Source: an uncultured Lachnospiraceae bacterium
Lineage (GTDB): Bacteria > Bacillota > Clostridia > Lachnospirales > Lachnospiraceae
Direction: 5' to 3'
Assembly (NCBI GenBank): GCA_949949005.1
Contig: CATLHM010000010.1
Location: forward strand, 1-64,000
Length of the DNA stretch: 64,000 nucleotides
Below the pieces are notes generated by a model. The model did no database searches. It was not told the origin of the DNA and saw only the letters and a program-made list of their open reading frames with translations. Within the stretch, counting starts at the first letter, position 1; each line of letters begins with the position of its first letter. This document shows positions 1 to 9,616 of this stretch, piece after piece. The translations under genes and the position numbers were made by a program.

Positions 1-2
1 CG

Positions 3-1583
3 GAGGCAGAGCAGTATATAGCAAAGCGCTCCGACTGGATTTTTGACAAAGAGTATATTGAAAAAGCCGTATCAGCATACAAGAATAATGTGGAGGAACG
101 GGCAGTTTTGCAGGAAATACTTGCAGATGCACGAAATCATGAGTTTGATGTTCTTCTTACCTATATGTCAGACAGGATAGGCAGGCAGGAGGAATACAGC
201 TTCTATGTAGCCACGCTCAACCAGTTGGGCATTGAGGTTTGGACGATTAAGGATGGACAGCTGAAAACAGAAGAACATATTGATAAGCTGTTAAACTATA
301 TCAGGTTCTGGCAGAATGAAGGGGAAAGCAAAAAGACCGGCATGCGTGTGAGGGATACGCAAAAAGAATTGGTAAAAGCCGGGAAGTTTGTAGGCGGCAA
401 AGCCCCATATGGCTATCATTTAGTCCCTTCCGGCATGGTCAGCAATCATGGAAGGTTACTTAAAAGACTGGAGATAGTGGAAGAAAAGGCGCAGATAGTC
501 AGACAGATATACAGTTTAGCAGTCCATCAGGGCATGGGATATGAAAAGATAGCAAAGGAACTAAATAATCAGGGCATTCCGGCAGTTACAACAGACAAGT
601 GGAAGGCAGGAACCATAAGGAGCATATTAACTAATCCGGTCTATATGGGGTATCTGGCATTGAACAGAAGGATAAATCATGGCGGATTTGTAAGTTTAGA
701 CAGAAGAGAATGGGTTTATTCAGAGAAGCAGATACCGGAGCTGGTGATTGTATCACAGCAGATATGGGAGAAAGCACAGGAAATCAGAGAGGCAAGAAAA
801 GACAGAATAGGCGCTTCTAAAAGGAAATCCTCAGAAGAATATGAGGCACAGTACAATGTCCCATTCACGACAAGAGGAAAGCTTGTACTGTCAGATTTGG
901 TTTACTGTGGATATTGTGGTAAAAGGCTAAAAAATGGAAGCTACTGTAACCATTGGACGACAAAATCAGGAGAAAAGAAAGCGGCCTATACCGGCAGATA
1001 TGTTTGCCCTTCCAAATGTAAGGAGCGTTCCTGCTATTCACAAAATTACTTAGAAGGAATCGTGTTTGAGGTGGTGGAAAGTTATATGGAACGTTTAAAG
1101 ACGGTAGATGTTATAAAGGAACTACAGACCATGCACAGCCAACAGAGAAAAAGTGTGGAAAGGGAGCTGGAAAGCATCTATAAAAAGCAAAAAACATTAA
1201 AGCTGGATATTCAGACATTAGAGGAAAAGATACCCGAAGCAATCAGAGGAGATTACTATTTCAGTGCGGAAAAGCTATCCACTATGATAGAAGAAAAAGA
1301 ACAGGAAAGTAAAGCATTAGATAAAAGAGCACAGCAGATAAAAAGCAAACTGTCACAGACAGCAGGGCAGAGCAGTGATATGGAAAGGTTTATCACCATG
1401 GTGCCAAACTGGAAAGAAGAATTTCAATCGGCAGATACACAGACAAAAAAAATGTTGCTTTCCTCTTTGATTGACAAAATAGAAGTAAAAGACGGGGATA
1501 TTAATATAAAATTTAAAATCCGTTTGGAAGATTTTCTTTTACCTGAAACTCCTTATTCCGGCGTACCGGAACAAAGGCTATAA
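3..1583 (+). CDS. Large serine recombinase (5' end outside the window)
   Basis: Site-specific recombinase of the large serine integrase/TnpX type, which cuts and rejoins DNA at att sites to move an integrative element. The frame is open from base 3, well upstream of the first possible start (GTG at 90), so the N-terminus with the catalytic serine lies off the left edge. Visible parts, numbered from base 90, are the end of the resolvase domain (YMSDRIGR, about residue 27), the Recombinase domain (GGKAPYGYHL, about 103), a zinc ribbon (CGYCGKRL with later CPSKC and C), a long coiled coil (about 345-420) and a short tail. The stop codon lies inside sequence that appears to belong to the neighbouring split gene, as expected when the recombinase gene sits at the end of its element. 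The family call is firm; the element type is inferred. Confidence 0.9.
   Translation, partial: EAEQYIAKRSDWIFDKEYIEKAVSAYKNNVEERAVLQEILADARNHEFDVLLTYMSDRIGRQEEYSFYVATLNQLGIEVWTIKDGQLKTEEHIDKLLNYIRFWQNEGESKKTGMRVRDTQKELVKAGKFVGGKAPYGYHLVPSGMVSNHGRLLKRLEIVEEKAQIVRQIYSLAVHQGMGYEKIAKELNNQGIPAVTTDKWKAGTIRSILTNPVYMGYLALNRRINHGGFVSLDRREWVYSEKQIPELVIVSQQIWEKAQEIREARKDRIGASKRKSSEEYEAQYNVPFTTRGKLVLSDLVYCGYCGKRLKNGSYCNHWTTKSGEKKAAYTGRYVCPSKCKERSCYSQNYLEGIVFEVVESYMERLKTVDVIKELQTMHSQQRKSVERELESIYKKQKTLKLDIQTLEEKIPEAIRGDYYFSAEKLSTMIEEKEQESKALDKRAQQIKSKLSQTAGQSSDMERFITMVPNWKEEFQSADTQTKKMLLSSLIDKIEVKDGDINIKFKIRLEDFLLPETPYSGVPEQRL
1540..1580. other. Probable element/chromosome junction (att site)
   Basis: The recombinase frame runs to 1583. 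In another frame, from about 1561 onward, the sequence already reads YRNKGYNFTITSSTAYDQ, which fits the interior of the SpoIID-like/peptidoglycan-binding family encoded downstream. The crossover should therefore lie at or just before about 1564. The core bases cannot be named because the other end of the element is outside the window. Confidence 0.55.
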
Positions 1584-2148
1584 CTTCACCATAACCTCCT
1601 CCACAGCCTATGATCAGAAATGGATGCGGGGAAGGAATTACTATGAAAATATCGGAAGAATTGTAGACAGTATCTTTAACAACTACTTATCCCGTCCGGG
1701 GGTGAGACAGCCCATCTTTACCGCCTACTGCGACGGCAGGAGAGTGACCTGCGACGGCCTTAGCCAGTGGGGCTCCAAATATCTGGGAGAAGAGGGATAT
1801 GCGGCCATTGATATCATCAGGTATTATTATGGTAATGACATGTACATTAACTCAGCCCAGAGTGTGGCAGGGGTTCCCTCCTCCTGGCCCGGCTATAACC
1901 TGACCATAGGCGCATCCGGGGAGAAGGTCAGGCAGATACAGCAGCAGCTCAACCGCATTGCCAGAAACTATCCGGCCATTCCCACCGTTACGGCCGATGG
2001 GATCTACGGGCAGGCCACGGCAGAGGCGGTGCGGGCGTTCCAGAGGATTTTTAACCTGCCTGCCAACGGGATTGTGGATTTTCCCACCTGGTACAGTATA
2101 TCCAACATTTATGTGGGGGTAAGCCGCATTTCCGAGCCGGGCACCTGA
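1561..2148 (+). pseudogene. 3' part of a SpoIID-like/peptidoglycan-binding protein gene, split by the element
   Basis: An open frame without its own start or ribosome site runs from the junction to 2148; the ATG at 1624 has no good Shine-Dalgarno. The first part (TSSTAYDQ, then GLSQWGSKYL and IIRYYYGNDM) resembles the SpoIID domain of peptidoglycan-acting sporulation proteins. The last ~75 residues (IGASGEKVRQIQQQLNRI, DGIYGQATAEAVRAFQ) form a PG_binding_1 domain. Intact relatives have more than 100 further residues upstream, so the 5' part should lie at the far end of the inserted element. This could be a dead gene, or one restored when the element excises, as in sporulation genes with intervening elements. 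Confidence 0.7.
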
Positions 2149-2163
2149 GCGCCATGAGTCTGT

Positions 2164-2199
2164 TACAGTGAGCGGCAGAACAATTTGCCGTTCACTGTA
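2164..2199. repeat. Intergenic palindrome, family copy 1
   Basis: Arms of 16 bases (2164-2179 and 2184-2199) pair fully if two G-T pairs are allowed, with a 4-base loop. The core is GGCAGA-N4-TTTGCCG and the outer part reads TACAGTGA/TCACTGTA. Related copies lie at 23781, 40926, 54156 and 57893. Confidence 0.8.
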
Positions 2200-2284
2200 T
2201 GGATTGCAATAAGCCGGCTGAAGAGTGGCAGCGTCCGTTGATAAGGGAGATTAATTTTTGTTTAGGACACAGGCAGAGGAAAAA

Positions 2285-2313
2285 TTGAAAATCAGGAAGG
2301 TATATGCTAGAAT
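2285..2313 (+). promoter_or_regulatory. Promoter of the SNF transporter
   Basis: TTGAAA (2285-2290), 17-base spacer, TAGAAT (2308-2313), upstream of the ribosome site near 2340. Confidence 0.7.
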
Positions 2314-2352
2314 GATACCACTATAAGAAGGACACTATAGGAGGAAAAGCAG

Positions 2353-3711
2353 TTGGAGAGAGAAAAATTAGGATCGCGGATGGGATTTATCCTTTTGTCC
2401 GCAGGATGCGCCATCGGGATAGGAAATGTGTGGAGATTTCCTTATATTACGGGATTGTACGGAGGAAGCGCCTTTGTGCTCTTTTATCTGTTTTTCCTGA
2501 TTGCCATGGGGATACCGGTGATGACTATGGAATTCGCCGTGGGAAGGGCCAGCAGAAAAAGTATTATCAAGAGCTTTACGAAGCTGGAAAAGCCCGGTCA
2601 GAAGTGGCATCTTCACGGTTATCTGGGCATGGCGGGCAATTATCTTCTGATGATGTTTTACACCACGGTGGCAGGCTGGATGCTGTATTATTTTTACCAG
2701 ATGCTTACCGGAAGGTTTACAGGCAAAAGCCCGGAGCAGGTGGGCGGCATGTTTCAGGACATGCTCTCGGATCCCCTTGTGCTCACGATTTCTATGGTGA
2801 TCATCGTGGTATCGGGAATTTTGATCTGTTCCATGGGGCTGCAAAAAGGGGTGGAGAGGATCACGAAGATCATGATGAGCCTGCTTCTGGTAATCATTGT
2901 CGTGCTGGCAATCCACGGCCTGACCCTTGAAGGCAGTATGGAGGGATTGAAATTCTATTTGCTTCCTGATTTTCAGAGGATGAGGGAGGTGGGAATCTGG
3001 GAGACGATTACGGCGGCCATGAACCAGGCATTTTTTACCTTAAGCCTGGGAATCGGGGCCATGGCCATTTTGGGAAGCTACATTGACAAAAAGCGGACTC
3101 TGCTGGGAGAAGCGGTGAACATTGCGGTATTGGACACCTTTGTGGCATTGGTGTCGGGGCTGATCATTTTTCCCACCTGCTTTGCCTTTGGTATCAGCCC
3201 GGATGCGGGGCCTCAGCTTATTTTCGTAACCCTGCCCAACGTGTTCAACAGCATGGCCGGGGGAAGGCTTTGGGGAACCCTGTTCTTTGTTTTCATGACC
3301 TTTGCGGCATTTTCCACCATACTGGCGGTGTTCGAAAATATTATTTCCTGTTGCATGGATTTGTTCCAGTTCAGCAGGAAAAAGGCCTGCCTGGTCAATC
3401 TGGCCGTACTGATCCTGCTGTCCATGCCCTGCGTGCTGGGATACAATCTCTGGTCAGCCTTTCAGCCTCTGGGAGAGGGCAGTACCGTTTTGGACCTGGA
3501 GGATTTTGCAGTGAGCAATGTGATCCTGCCCATTGGCTCTGTGTGTTATCTGTTGTTTTGTGTGAGCCGCTACGGATGGGGATTTGAACATTATCTGAAG
3601 GAGGCCAACACGGGAAGCGGGCTAAAAATACCCGGAGGGCTTCGGATTTATCTTTCTTACATTCTGCCGGTGCTGCTGGTGATTTTGATCGTGCTGGGAC
3701 TGGTGGGATAA
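2353..3711 (+). CDS. Sodium-dependent amino-acid transporter, NSS/SNF family
   Basis: 452-residue membrane protein of the LeuT-type neurotransmitter:sodium symporter family, importing an amino acid (or similar amine) with Na+. The N-terminus carries the family signature AIGIGNVWRFPY (about residues 20-31) in the unwound first helix that binds sodium and substrate, and about 11 hydrophobic segments follow, as in bacterial MhsT/Tyt1-type members. The start is a TTG with GGAGG about 8 bases upstream; no nearer ATG fits. It has its own promoter and appears to be a single gene. The substrate cannot be told from sequence alone. Confidence 0.88.
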   Translation: MEREKLGSRMGFILLSAGCAIGIGNVWRFPYITGLYGGSAFVLFYLFFLIAMGIPVMTMEFAVGRASRKSIIKSFTKLEKPGQKWHLHGYLGMAGNYLLMMFYTTVAGWMLYYFYQMLTGRFTGKSPEQVGGMFQDMLSDPLVLTISMVIIVVSGILICSMGLQKGVERITKIMMSLLLVIIVVLAIHGLTLEGSMEGLKFYLLPDFQRMREVGIWETITAAMNQAFFTLSLGIGAMAILGSYIDKKRTLLGEAVNIAVLDTFVALVSGLIIFPTCFAFGISPDAGPQLIFVTLPNVFNSMAGGRLWGTLFFVFMTFAAFSTILAVFENIISCCMDLFQFSRKKACLVNLAVLILLSMPCVLGYNLWSAFQPLGEGSTVLDLEDFAVSNVILPIGSVCYLLFCVSRYGWGFEHYLKEANTGSGLKIPGGLRIYLSYILPVLLVILIVLGLVG

Positions 3712-3766
3712 TTTCGTTGAACTGTAAGTTTATAAACAAGGAAGAAGTTGTTTTTTCAGCCTTTTG

Positions 3767-3795
3767 TTGCGAATAGCTTCGGATGCGGTTATAAT
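3767..3795 (+). promoter_or_regulatory. Promoter of the DUF5717 module
   Basis: TTGCGA (3767-3772), 17-base spacer, perfect TATAAT (3790-3795). It overlaps the extreme TTG start of the longest frame (3764), which shows that translation must begin further down, at 3839. Confidence 0.75.
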
Positions 3796-3838
3796 AATAA
3801 CAGACAAAAGAGAGAAAACGGCCAAAGGAGCAGAAGTC

Positions 3839-6800
3839 GTGCAGGATGCAGCAGAAAAGATTTTAGAAGGAAAATTCAATGATAATGTTTACTCTCTGGA
3901 CTTTTCCAGTCCGGTGATTGAGCTTACGCTTTTTCCGGGGCAGGTCTATGAGGGAAGCTTTACTGTAACGGGGCCTGAGAGCGAGGTTACGGAAGGGGTT
4001 GTGTCCTCTACAAGGCTCAAAATGCAGTGCCTGACAAGCGAATTTTCCGGCCGCAGGGAAGAGATCGGCTACCGTTTTGACGCAGGCGGAATGGTGCAGG
4101 GGGATGTGCTTAAGGGCGAGTTTCGGATTATTTCCAATCATGGGGAGTATTTTGTTCCTTATGAAGTCACGATTGCCTTGGGGACGCTGGACTGCGGGCT
4201 GGGGGTGATCAAAAATCTCTTCCACTTTGCCAATCTGGCACGCTCTGACTGGGATGAGGCGGTTAAGCTTTTTTATTCCAAGGATTTTGAGCGGCTGTTT
4301 GTGGGGGTGGACAGACAATACTATGGAATCTACCGGGGGCTGGTGGGGAGCGATAAACGCCAGCAGAGTGTGGAGGAATTTCTCCTTGAGATACGAAAGA
4401 AGCAAAAGGTGGAATTCCTGCTGGAAGAGTCGGAGATCCTGATTGAGAATCCTGGCGGCAGGACGGAAAACAGGCTGGTGATCACCCGCAATGGCTGGGG
4501 GTATTCGGAGCTGCCGATAGAGCGGGAGGGAGATTTTATTGTCCTTGAAAAGGATGTGATCCGGGAGGAGGATTTCTTGGGGAATTCCTACCGGCTGCCT
4601 TTCTATATTGCGGTGGAGAAGCTTCATGCGGGCAAAAATTATGGCTATATCCGTTTAAATTATCCTTACGGCCCTCTGACGGCCAGGATTACGGTGGTCA
4701 ACAAGACCATAACCGCATCCCAGGTGACCGGCATCAGCAGGCAGAAGAAGTACAGACTTTTGGAGCTGATGCAATATTATGAGGCTTTCCGCACCAAAAA
4801 GATCAGCGCTGCTTCCTGGCTTAAGGAGACGGAAAGTTTGGCGGACGCCCTGATGCAGCTTGACCCCCATGAGATTTCGGCCAAACTGTTCAAGGCGCAG
4901 CTTCTGATCACCCAGGAGAAGTACTTTGAGGCGGAGGCGCTTTTAAAGCAGGCGGATGCAAAGATGGAAGAAAATTTCCGGCCGGAGCTCTATTCCTACT
5001 ATCTTTATCTGACCACCCTGATGAACCGGGAGGAAGAATATTTAGACCAGGTTTCCGGCGAGGTGGAGCGGATTTTTGCACAGAATACCGATAACTGGCG
5101 GATCGCCTGGCTGCTTTTGTATCTGATCGGGGATTATGCCAAAAGCCCTGCCCGGAAATGGATTTTTCTGGAAGAACAGTTCCGGCAGGGGTGCAGCAGT
5201 CCTGTGATCTATATTGAGGCGTGGAACTTGATCGCGGCTAACCCGGCCCTTCTTCTTCGGCTGGAGCCCTTTGAGATGCAGATCCTATCCTATGCCGCCA
5301 AGAAAGAGCTGATCACTGCGGAGGTTATCATACAGATTGTTTACCTGGCTCAGAAGGCAAAGTCCTACTCCGGCAGGCTATTTGAGATTTTGAAGGCCTG
5401 CTATCAGGCATCGCCCACGGAGGAAGTGCTGCAGGCTATCTGCACGCTGCTGATCAAGGGAAACATCACCGGAAAGAAAGCGTTTGTCTGGTATGAAAAG
5501 GGAATCGAGAGGGAGCTTCGCATCACCAGGCTTTATGAGCATTATATGATGTCCTTGGATCTGAGCCAGGAGCTGTGGCAGGAGCGGGAAATCCCTAAGA
5601 TCGTGCTGATGTATTTTGCCTTTGACAGCAATCTTGACACCCTGCACAATTCCTACCTTTATGCTTATGTGTACCACAACCAGGCTCAGTTCCCGGAGCT
5701 GTACGAAAATTACCGGGAGCAGATCGAGCGGTTTGTGGTGTTTCAGATATTGAGAGGCAAGAGCAACCGGTATCTTGCCTACCTTTACAAAAACCTGGTG
5801 TCGCCTGTGATGCTCACCCAGGAGACCGCTGCAGGCCTGTCCAGCGTGTTGTTTATGCATCGCCTTAAGGTGGAGCGGGAGGATATACGCCGGGTGATCC
5901 TTGTCTACGAAAAGGAAAATCAGGAGACCATCTATCCCGTCACGGGCAGGGAAGTCTTCATCCCCATTTACGGAGGCGATCACCATCTGCTGTTGGAGGA
6001 CGCAAAGGGCTTTCGGTATGGCAGGGAGGAAGAGTATGTCTGCGAGCGGCTGCTGGCTGCGGAGGGACAGGCTGCTCTGGCAGCGCCCTATGTGACAGAT
6101 AACGTGCATTTCAACCTCTGGCTTTGCAGCGACAGCGGCCGTCTGGCAGGAGTTACCGAAGAAAACGCTGAGTATATGAAGCGGCTCTTGAAGGCTCCCG
6201 AGGTGATAGAAGAGATACAGCAGGAAGTCCGGATGCGGCTGTTGCAGTTTTATTATGACAATGACCGGATGACGGAGCTGGACGCCTTTCTGGAAGCCCT
6301 CTCCCCAAGGGAGGTGAAGGAGGACTGCCACACAAGGATTGTGCGGTTTATGGTACTCCGGGGCATGTATGAGAAGGCTTTTGAGTGGGTCAAGCTAAGA
6401 GGCGAGGAGGATATGGAAGCCAAGATCATCATGCGGCTTTGCAGCCGTATGATCACACTGGACGGCATGGTGGAGACGCCGGCCATGACCATACTGGTTT
6501 TCCGTGCTTTCCGTGCAGGAAAATACGATGAAAACCTGCTGGAATACCTGTGCCGGTTTTTCAGGGGAACCAGCAAGGAGATGCGGGATATCTGGAAGGC
6601 GGCGGAGGATTTCGGGATAGATACCTATGACCTTTCGGAGAGGATTCTTTTGCAGATGCTCTACACAGGGGCCTATATGGGGGAGCGGGCGGAAATTTTC
6701 AGGCGCTATGTGTCCGGGGGTGCAAGGACAGAGGTAGAACTGGCGGTTCTGGCTCAGTGCTCCTACGATTATTTTGTCAGGGATAAGCAGGCCGACGGCT

Positions 6801-7408
6801 TTTTATGGGAAGATTTGCTCAGAGCTGCCCAGCGGCAGGAGAAAATTCCCTTTGTGTGTAAGCTTGCTTTCACCAAATATTTTGCGGAACACAAAAAACA
6901 GGTAGACGAGCGCATTTCCCACTGTCTTCTTCCTTTTCTGCGGGAAATATTGGAGCAGAATAAATATTTTCCTTATTTTAAGGAGTACGCGGAGCATATT
7001 GTTTCCATGCGCCAGTTTATGGACAAGACCATGATACAATACCGGGTGAGCTCCGGAAATAAGGCTTATATCCACTATCTGCTGGAGCGGGAGAGCGGCC
7101 CGGAGGAATACAGCAAGGAAGAAATGCAGGATATGTTTGGCGGTATCTGTGTCAAGCAGTTTGTTCTTTTCTTTGGAGAACATTTGCAGTATTATATTAC
7201 AGAGGTGGAGGATGGCAAGGAGCATCTGACCGAGAGCGGCACCTTAAGCCGCAATGATGCGGGAGGGGAGCAGAGAGAAAACAGGTACACGCTGCTCAAC
7301 GATATTGCCATCGGCAGGAACCTTCACGATTACGGCACCATGGACAATCTCATGCGGGAATATTTTGAGCAGGAGTTTGTGGTCAGGGAATTGTTTCATA
7401 TTATATAA
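3839..7408 (+). CDS. DUF5717 family protein, first gene of a four-gene module
   Basis: Very large (1,189 residues) protein recognised as DUF5717, a Clostridia family without known function. The start is GTG 3839, with AAAGGAG 8 bases upstream and the promoter -10 box at 3790. The first ~270 residues look beta-rich (LDFSSPVIELTLFPGQVYEG; GEFRIISNHGEYFVPYEV), like Ig-like or chaperone-type sandwiches. From about residue 310 to the end the sequence is almost entirely helical, with repeat-like helix pairs suggesting a TPR-type solenoid. No signal peptide or membrane segment is seen. The next gene starts 15 bases after the stop and encodes an Hsp70-like protein, and two more follow closely. I infer a scaffold or client-binding role, with no direct proof. 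Confidence 0.8.
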   Translation: MQDAAEKILEGKFNDNVYSLDFSSPVIELTLFPGQVYEGSFTVTGPESEVTEGVVSSTRLKMQCLTSEFSGRREEIGYRFDAGGMVQGDVLKGEFRIISNHGEYFVPYEVTIALGTLDCGLGVIKNLFHFANLARSDWDEAVKLFYSKDFERLFVGVDRQYYGIYRGLVGSDKRQQSVEEFLLEIRKKQKVEFLLEESEILIENPGGRTENRLVITRNGWGYSELPIEREGDFIVLEKDVIREEDFLGNSYRLPFYIAVEKLHAGKNYGYIRLNYPYGPLTARITVVNKTITASQVTGISRQKKYRLLELMQYYEAFRTKKISAASWLKETESLADALMQLDPHEISAKLFKAQLLITQEKYFEAEALLKQADAKMEENFRPELYSYYLYLTTLMNREEEYLDQVSGEVERIFAQNTDNWRIAWLLLYLIGDYAKSPARKWIFLEEQFRQGCSSPVIYIEAWNLIAANPALLLRLEPFEMQILSYAAKKELITAEVIIQIVYLAQKAKSYSGRLFEILKACYQASPTEEVLQAICTLLIKGNITGKKAFVWYEKGIERELRITRLYEHYMMSLDLSQELWQEREIPKIVLMYFAFDSNLDTLHNSYLYAYVYHNQAQFPELYENYREQIERFVVFQILRGKSNRYLAYLYKNLVSPVMLTQETAAGLSSVLFMHRLKVEREDIRRVILVYEKENQETIYPVTGREVFIPIYGGDHHLLLEDAKGFRYGREEEYVCERLLAAEGQAALAAPYVTDNVHFNLWLCSDSGRLAGVTEENAEYMKRLLKAPEVIEEIQQEVRMRLLQFYYDNDRMTELDAFLEALSPREVKEDCHTRIVRFMVLRGMYEKAFEWVKLRGEEDMEAKIIMRLCSRMITLDGMVETPAMTILVFRAFRAGKYDENLLEYLCRFFRGTSKEMRDIWKAAEDFGIDTYDLSERILLQMLYTGAYMGERAEIFRRYVSGGARTEVELAVLAQCSYDYFVRDKQADGFLWEDLLRAAQRQEKIPFVCKLAFTKYFAEHKKQVDERISHCLLPFLREILEQNKYFPYFKEYAEHIVSMRQFMDKTMIQYRVSSGNKAYIHYLLERESGPEEYSKEEMQDMFGGICVKQFVLFFGEHLQYYITEVEDGKEHLTESGTLSRNDAGGEQRENRYTLLNDIAIGRNLHDYGTMDNLMREYFEQEFVVRELFHII

Positions 7409-7423
7409 AGGGGTAAAAGAGCA

Positions 7424-8731
7424 ATGTTCCAGAACCCAAAAGACGCAGGCAGAAAAAATATCAGAAAAGTTGTAGTGGGCTACGATCTTGGGCGGGAGAA
7501 TGCCCAGATCAGTTACTGCGGCCTGGACGAGTCGGAGCCGGAAACCGTCTCGGCTGTGGCCGGAGGGGAGCAGTATAACATCCCCATGGCTCTGTGTAAA
7601 AGAAAGGGCGTGGGCCAGTGGTACTACGGAAAGGAAGCCATTAAGTTTGCCAGGGAGGGTGACGGCATTCTGGTGGAAGACCTTCTGACTCTTGCACAGC
7701 GGGGAGAGGATGTGCTGGTGGAGGGGGAGGCCTACGACCCGGCGGCCCTTCTTACCCTGTTTGTCAAAAGAAGCCTTTCCCTTTTGAATATCCGGGTCTC
7801 CTTAAGCCAGATCGAAGCCTTTATGTTTACGGTGGAGGAGCTTACCCCGCGGATGGTGGATGTGCTGGGGAAGGTGGCTGTGGGGTTGCAGCTTCGGGGT
7901 GCCCATGTGAGCTTCCAGAGCCATCTGGAAAGTTTCTATGCCTACACCCTCCATCAGGGAAAAGAGCTGTGGATGAACGATGTGATGATTTTTGAATATA
8001 ATGAGTTTTTGAAGGTACTGCGGCTTACCTGTAACAGAAATACTACCCCCAAGGTGGTGTTTATCGACGAGGTAAGGCGCCCGGAGATGGTTCGCAGAAC
8101 CTGGCGGGAAGAGCCTGAAATGAAGCAGCAGCAGATGACAGAGCTGGATCTTATGTTTCTCCATCTGGCAGGGGATTGTCTGGAAGGGAAGACGGTTTCC
8201 AGCATTTATTTGCTGGGGGAGGGCTTTAAGGAGGATTGGGCAAGGGAATCCCTGAAATTTCTCTGCAAAAACCGGAGAGTGTTCCGGGGAAATAATCTCT
8301 ACAGCAAAGGCGCTTGCTACGGGATGAGGGAACGTACCCAGCCCAGTAAGGAATGGAAGGAATACGTTTACCTGGGAGCCGATAAGCTGAAGTCCAATAT
8401 CGGCATGAGGGCTCTGCGTTGCGGGGAGGATTCCTATTACGCCATTTTGGATGCGGGAAATAACTGGTATGAGTCCTCAGCGGAGTTTGATATTATTCTG
8501 GAAGACGGAAATACAGTGGAATTTGTGATTACGCCGCTGACCGGCGAGAATGTGAGCAGCCGTCTGATCACTTTAGAGGGGCTTCCGGGACGGCCTCCAA
8601 GGACTACCAGACTAAACATACAGATTGAGATGTCCGCCGTGAACCAGGCGGTGGTGACGGTGACGGATATGGGCTTCGGGGAAATCTTTAAACCCAGCGG
8701 GAAGGCATGGAACCAGACCATCACGGTCTGA
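7424..8731 (+). CDS. DUF5716 family, Hsp70/actin-like protein
   Basis: 435 residues. The N-terminus has a phosphate-1-like strand-turn (VVVGYDLGRENAQISY, about residues 13-28). Near residues 263-310, YLLGEGF followed by YSKGACYGM resembles the adenosine-site motifs of Hsp70 and actin relatives. The last ~90 residues are beta-rich (TTRLNIQIEMSAVNQAVVTV) and look like a small Hsp70 substrate-binding sandwich. The phosphate-2 position (KVVFIDEVRRPE) lacks the usual glycines, so ATPase activity may be weak or absent. It lies second in the DUF5717 module, 15 bases after the first gene and 29 bases before the third. The DUF5716 name comes from family recognition; the Hsp70 likeness is my reading of motifs. 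Confidence 0.75.
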   Translation: MFQNPKDAGRKNIRKVVVGYDLGRENAQISYCGLDESEPETVSAVAGGEQYNIPMALCKRKGVGQWYYGKEAIKFAREGDGILVEDLLTLAQRGEDVLVEGEAYDPAALLTLFVKRSLSLLNIRVSLSQIEAFMFTVEELTPRMVDVLGKVAVGLQLRGAHVSFQSHLESFYAYTLHQGKELWMNDVMIFEYNEFLKVLRLTCNRNTTPKVVFIDEVRRPEMVRRTWREEPEMKQQQMTELDLMFLHLAGDCLEGKTVSSIYLLGEGFKEDWARESLKFLCKNRRVFRGNNLYSKGACYGMRERTQPSKEWKEYVYLGADKLKSNIGMRALRCGEDSYYAILDAGNNWYESSAEFDIILEDGNTVEFVITPLTGENVSSRLITLEGLPGRPPRTTRLNIQIEMSAVNQAVVTVTDMGFGEIFKPSGKAWNQTITV

Positions 8732-8760
8732 GAAGCCCAAAATACAGGAGAGGGAATTTT

Positions 8761-9594
8761 ATGGGCAGGATTTTGCTATGTACGGGGAAATATGCCGAGA
8801 ATCCATATTATATTGAGAGCCTGTGCGCCAATGTGTACTGTGTGGAGGAGCTTTGCTACCTTTTAGCCAGCAACCCCTTTATGATCAACCGCAGTATTAT
8901 GGATAAAAGGCTGGCGCTCTGGCTGGACGAGGAATGCGCCCTGGCAGATTTAAGCCATCAGCTTTTGAAGCTTTTCCACCGGGGCAGCCAGCCGGGGGTT
9001 TTTGTGAGCCTGATCCTTGATTATGTGAATTACGCTACCCCGGAGGAAAAAAAGAAGATCGAGGATGTGATCCAGAATAATGTGGGGCTTAACGAATATG
9101 AGCGGCGCAAGAAGCAGGCGGATTTTCTCCTGACCAACCGCAGGTTTGGGCCGGCCCTTTTGGAATACGATAATCTGGCAAGGGAGCTGCCGGAGGTGGA
9201 GAGCGCCCTTAAGCCTGCCGTTTACCATAATATGGGGGTGGCCTATGCCAATCTGTTTCATTTTGAGCTGGCGGCCAAGTATTTTAAGCGGGCTTATACC
9301 ATGAGCGGCCTGGAGGAATCGGGGATTCAATATCTCATGGCAAAAAGGCTTCAGCTTCACGAGACGGCCTACATATCCTTTCTGGCGCAGCACGGCGAGT
9401 ACTATGAACTCTCCCTCAAGGTGGAGAAGCTCACTCAGGCGGCCAGAGGGGAATTTGAGGCCACCCAGGAGAACAGGATGCTGACGGCGCTTAAGATTTA
9501 CAAGGAGGAGGGCAATGTGGCTTCCTATTACGAAGAGATTGACAAGATCATTGCCAAAAAGAAGGATGAATACCGGGAGCTGGTGGCAGAGTAG
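8761..9594 (+). CDS. TPR-like helical protein of the DUF5717 module
   Basis: 277 residues, not recognised by name. ATG 8761 is preferred over an in-frame start at 8707 because AGGAGAGGG lies 7 bases before it and the upstream start would overlap the previous gene. The middle (KPAVYHNMGVAYANLFHFE, then AAKYFKRAYTMSG) is a clear tetratricopeptide pair; the rest is helical with no signal peptide or membrane segment. The N-terminal half is rich in acidic and Cys residues. Position between the Hsp70-like and membrane coiled-coil genes suggests an adaptor in the same complex. Confidence 0.7.
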   Translation: MGRILLCTGKYAENPYYIESLCANVYCVEELCYLLASNPFMINRSIMDKRLALWLDEECALADLSHQLLKLFHRGSQPGVFVSLILDYVNYATPEEKKKIEDVIQNNVGLNEYERRKKQADFLLTNRRFGPALLEYDNLARELPEVESALKPAVYHNMGVAYANLFHFELAAKYFKRAYTMSGLEESGIQYLMAKRLQLHETAYISFLAQHGEYYELSLKVEKLTQAARGEFEATQENRMLTALKIYKEEGNVASYYEEIDKIIAKKKDEYRELVAE

Positions 9595-9616
9595 GAAATA
9601 GCAGGGGGCGAAATCT

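Noticed and set aside
3764-3838. Longer N-terminus of the DUF5717 protein from TTG 3764
   Set aside because: It overlaps a TTGCGA-N17-TATAAT promoter, and GTG 3839 has a perfectly spaced AAAGGAG.
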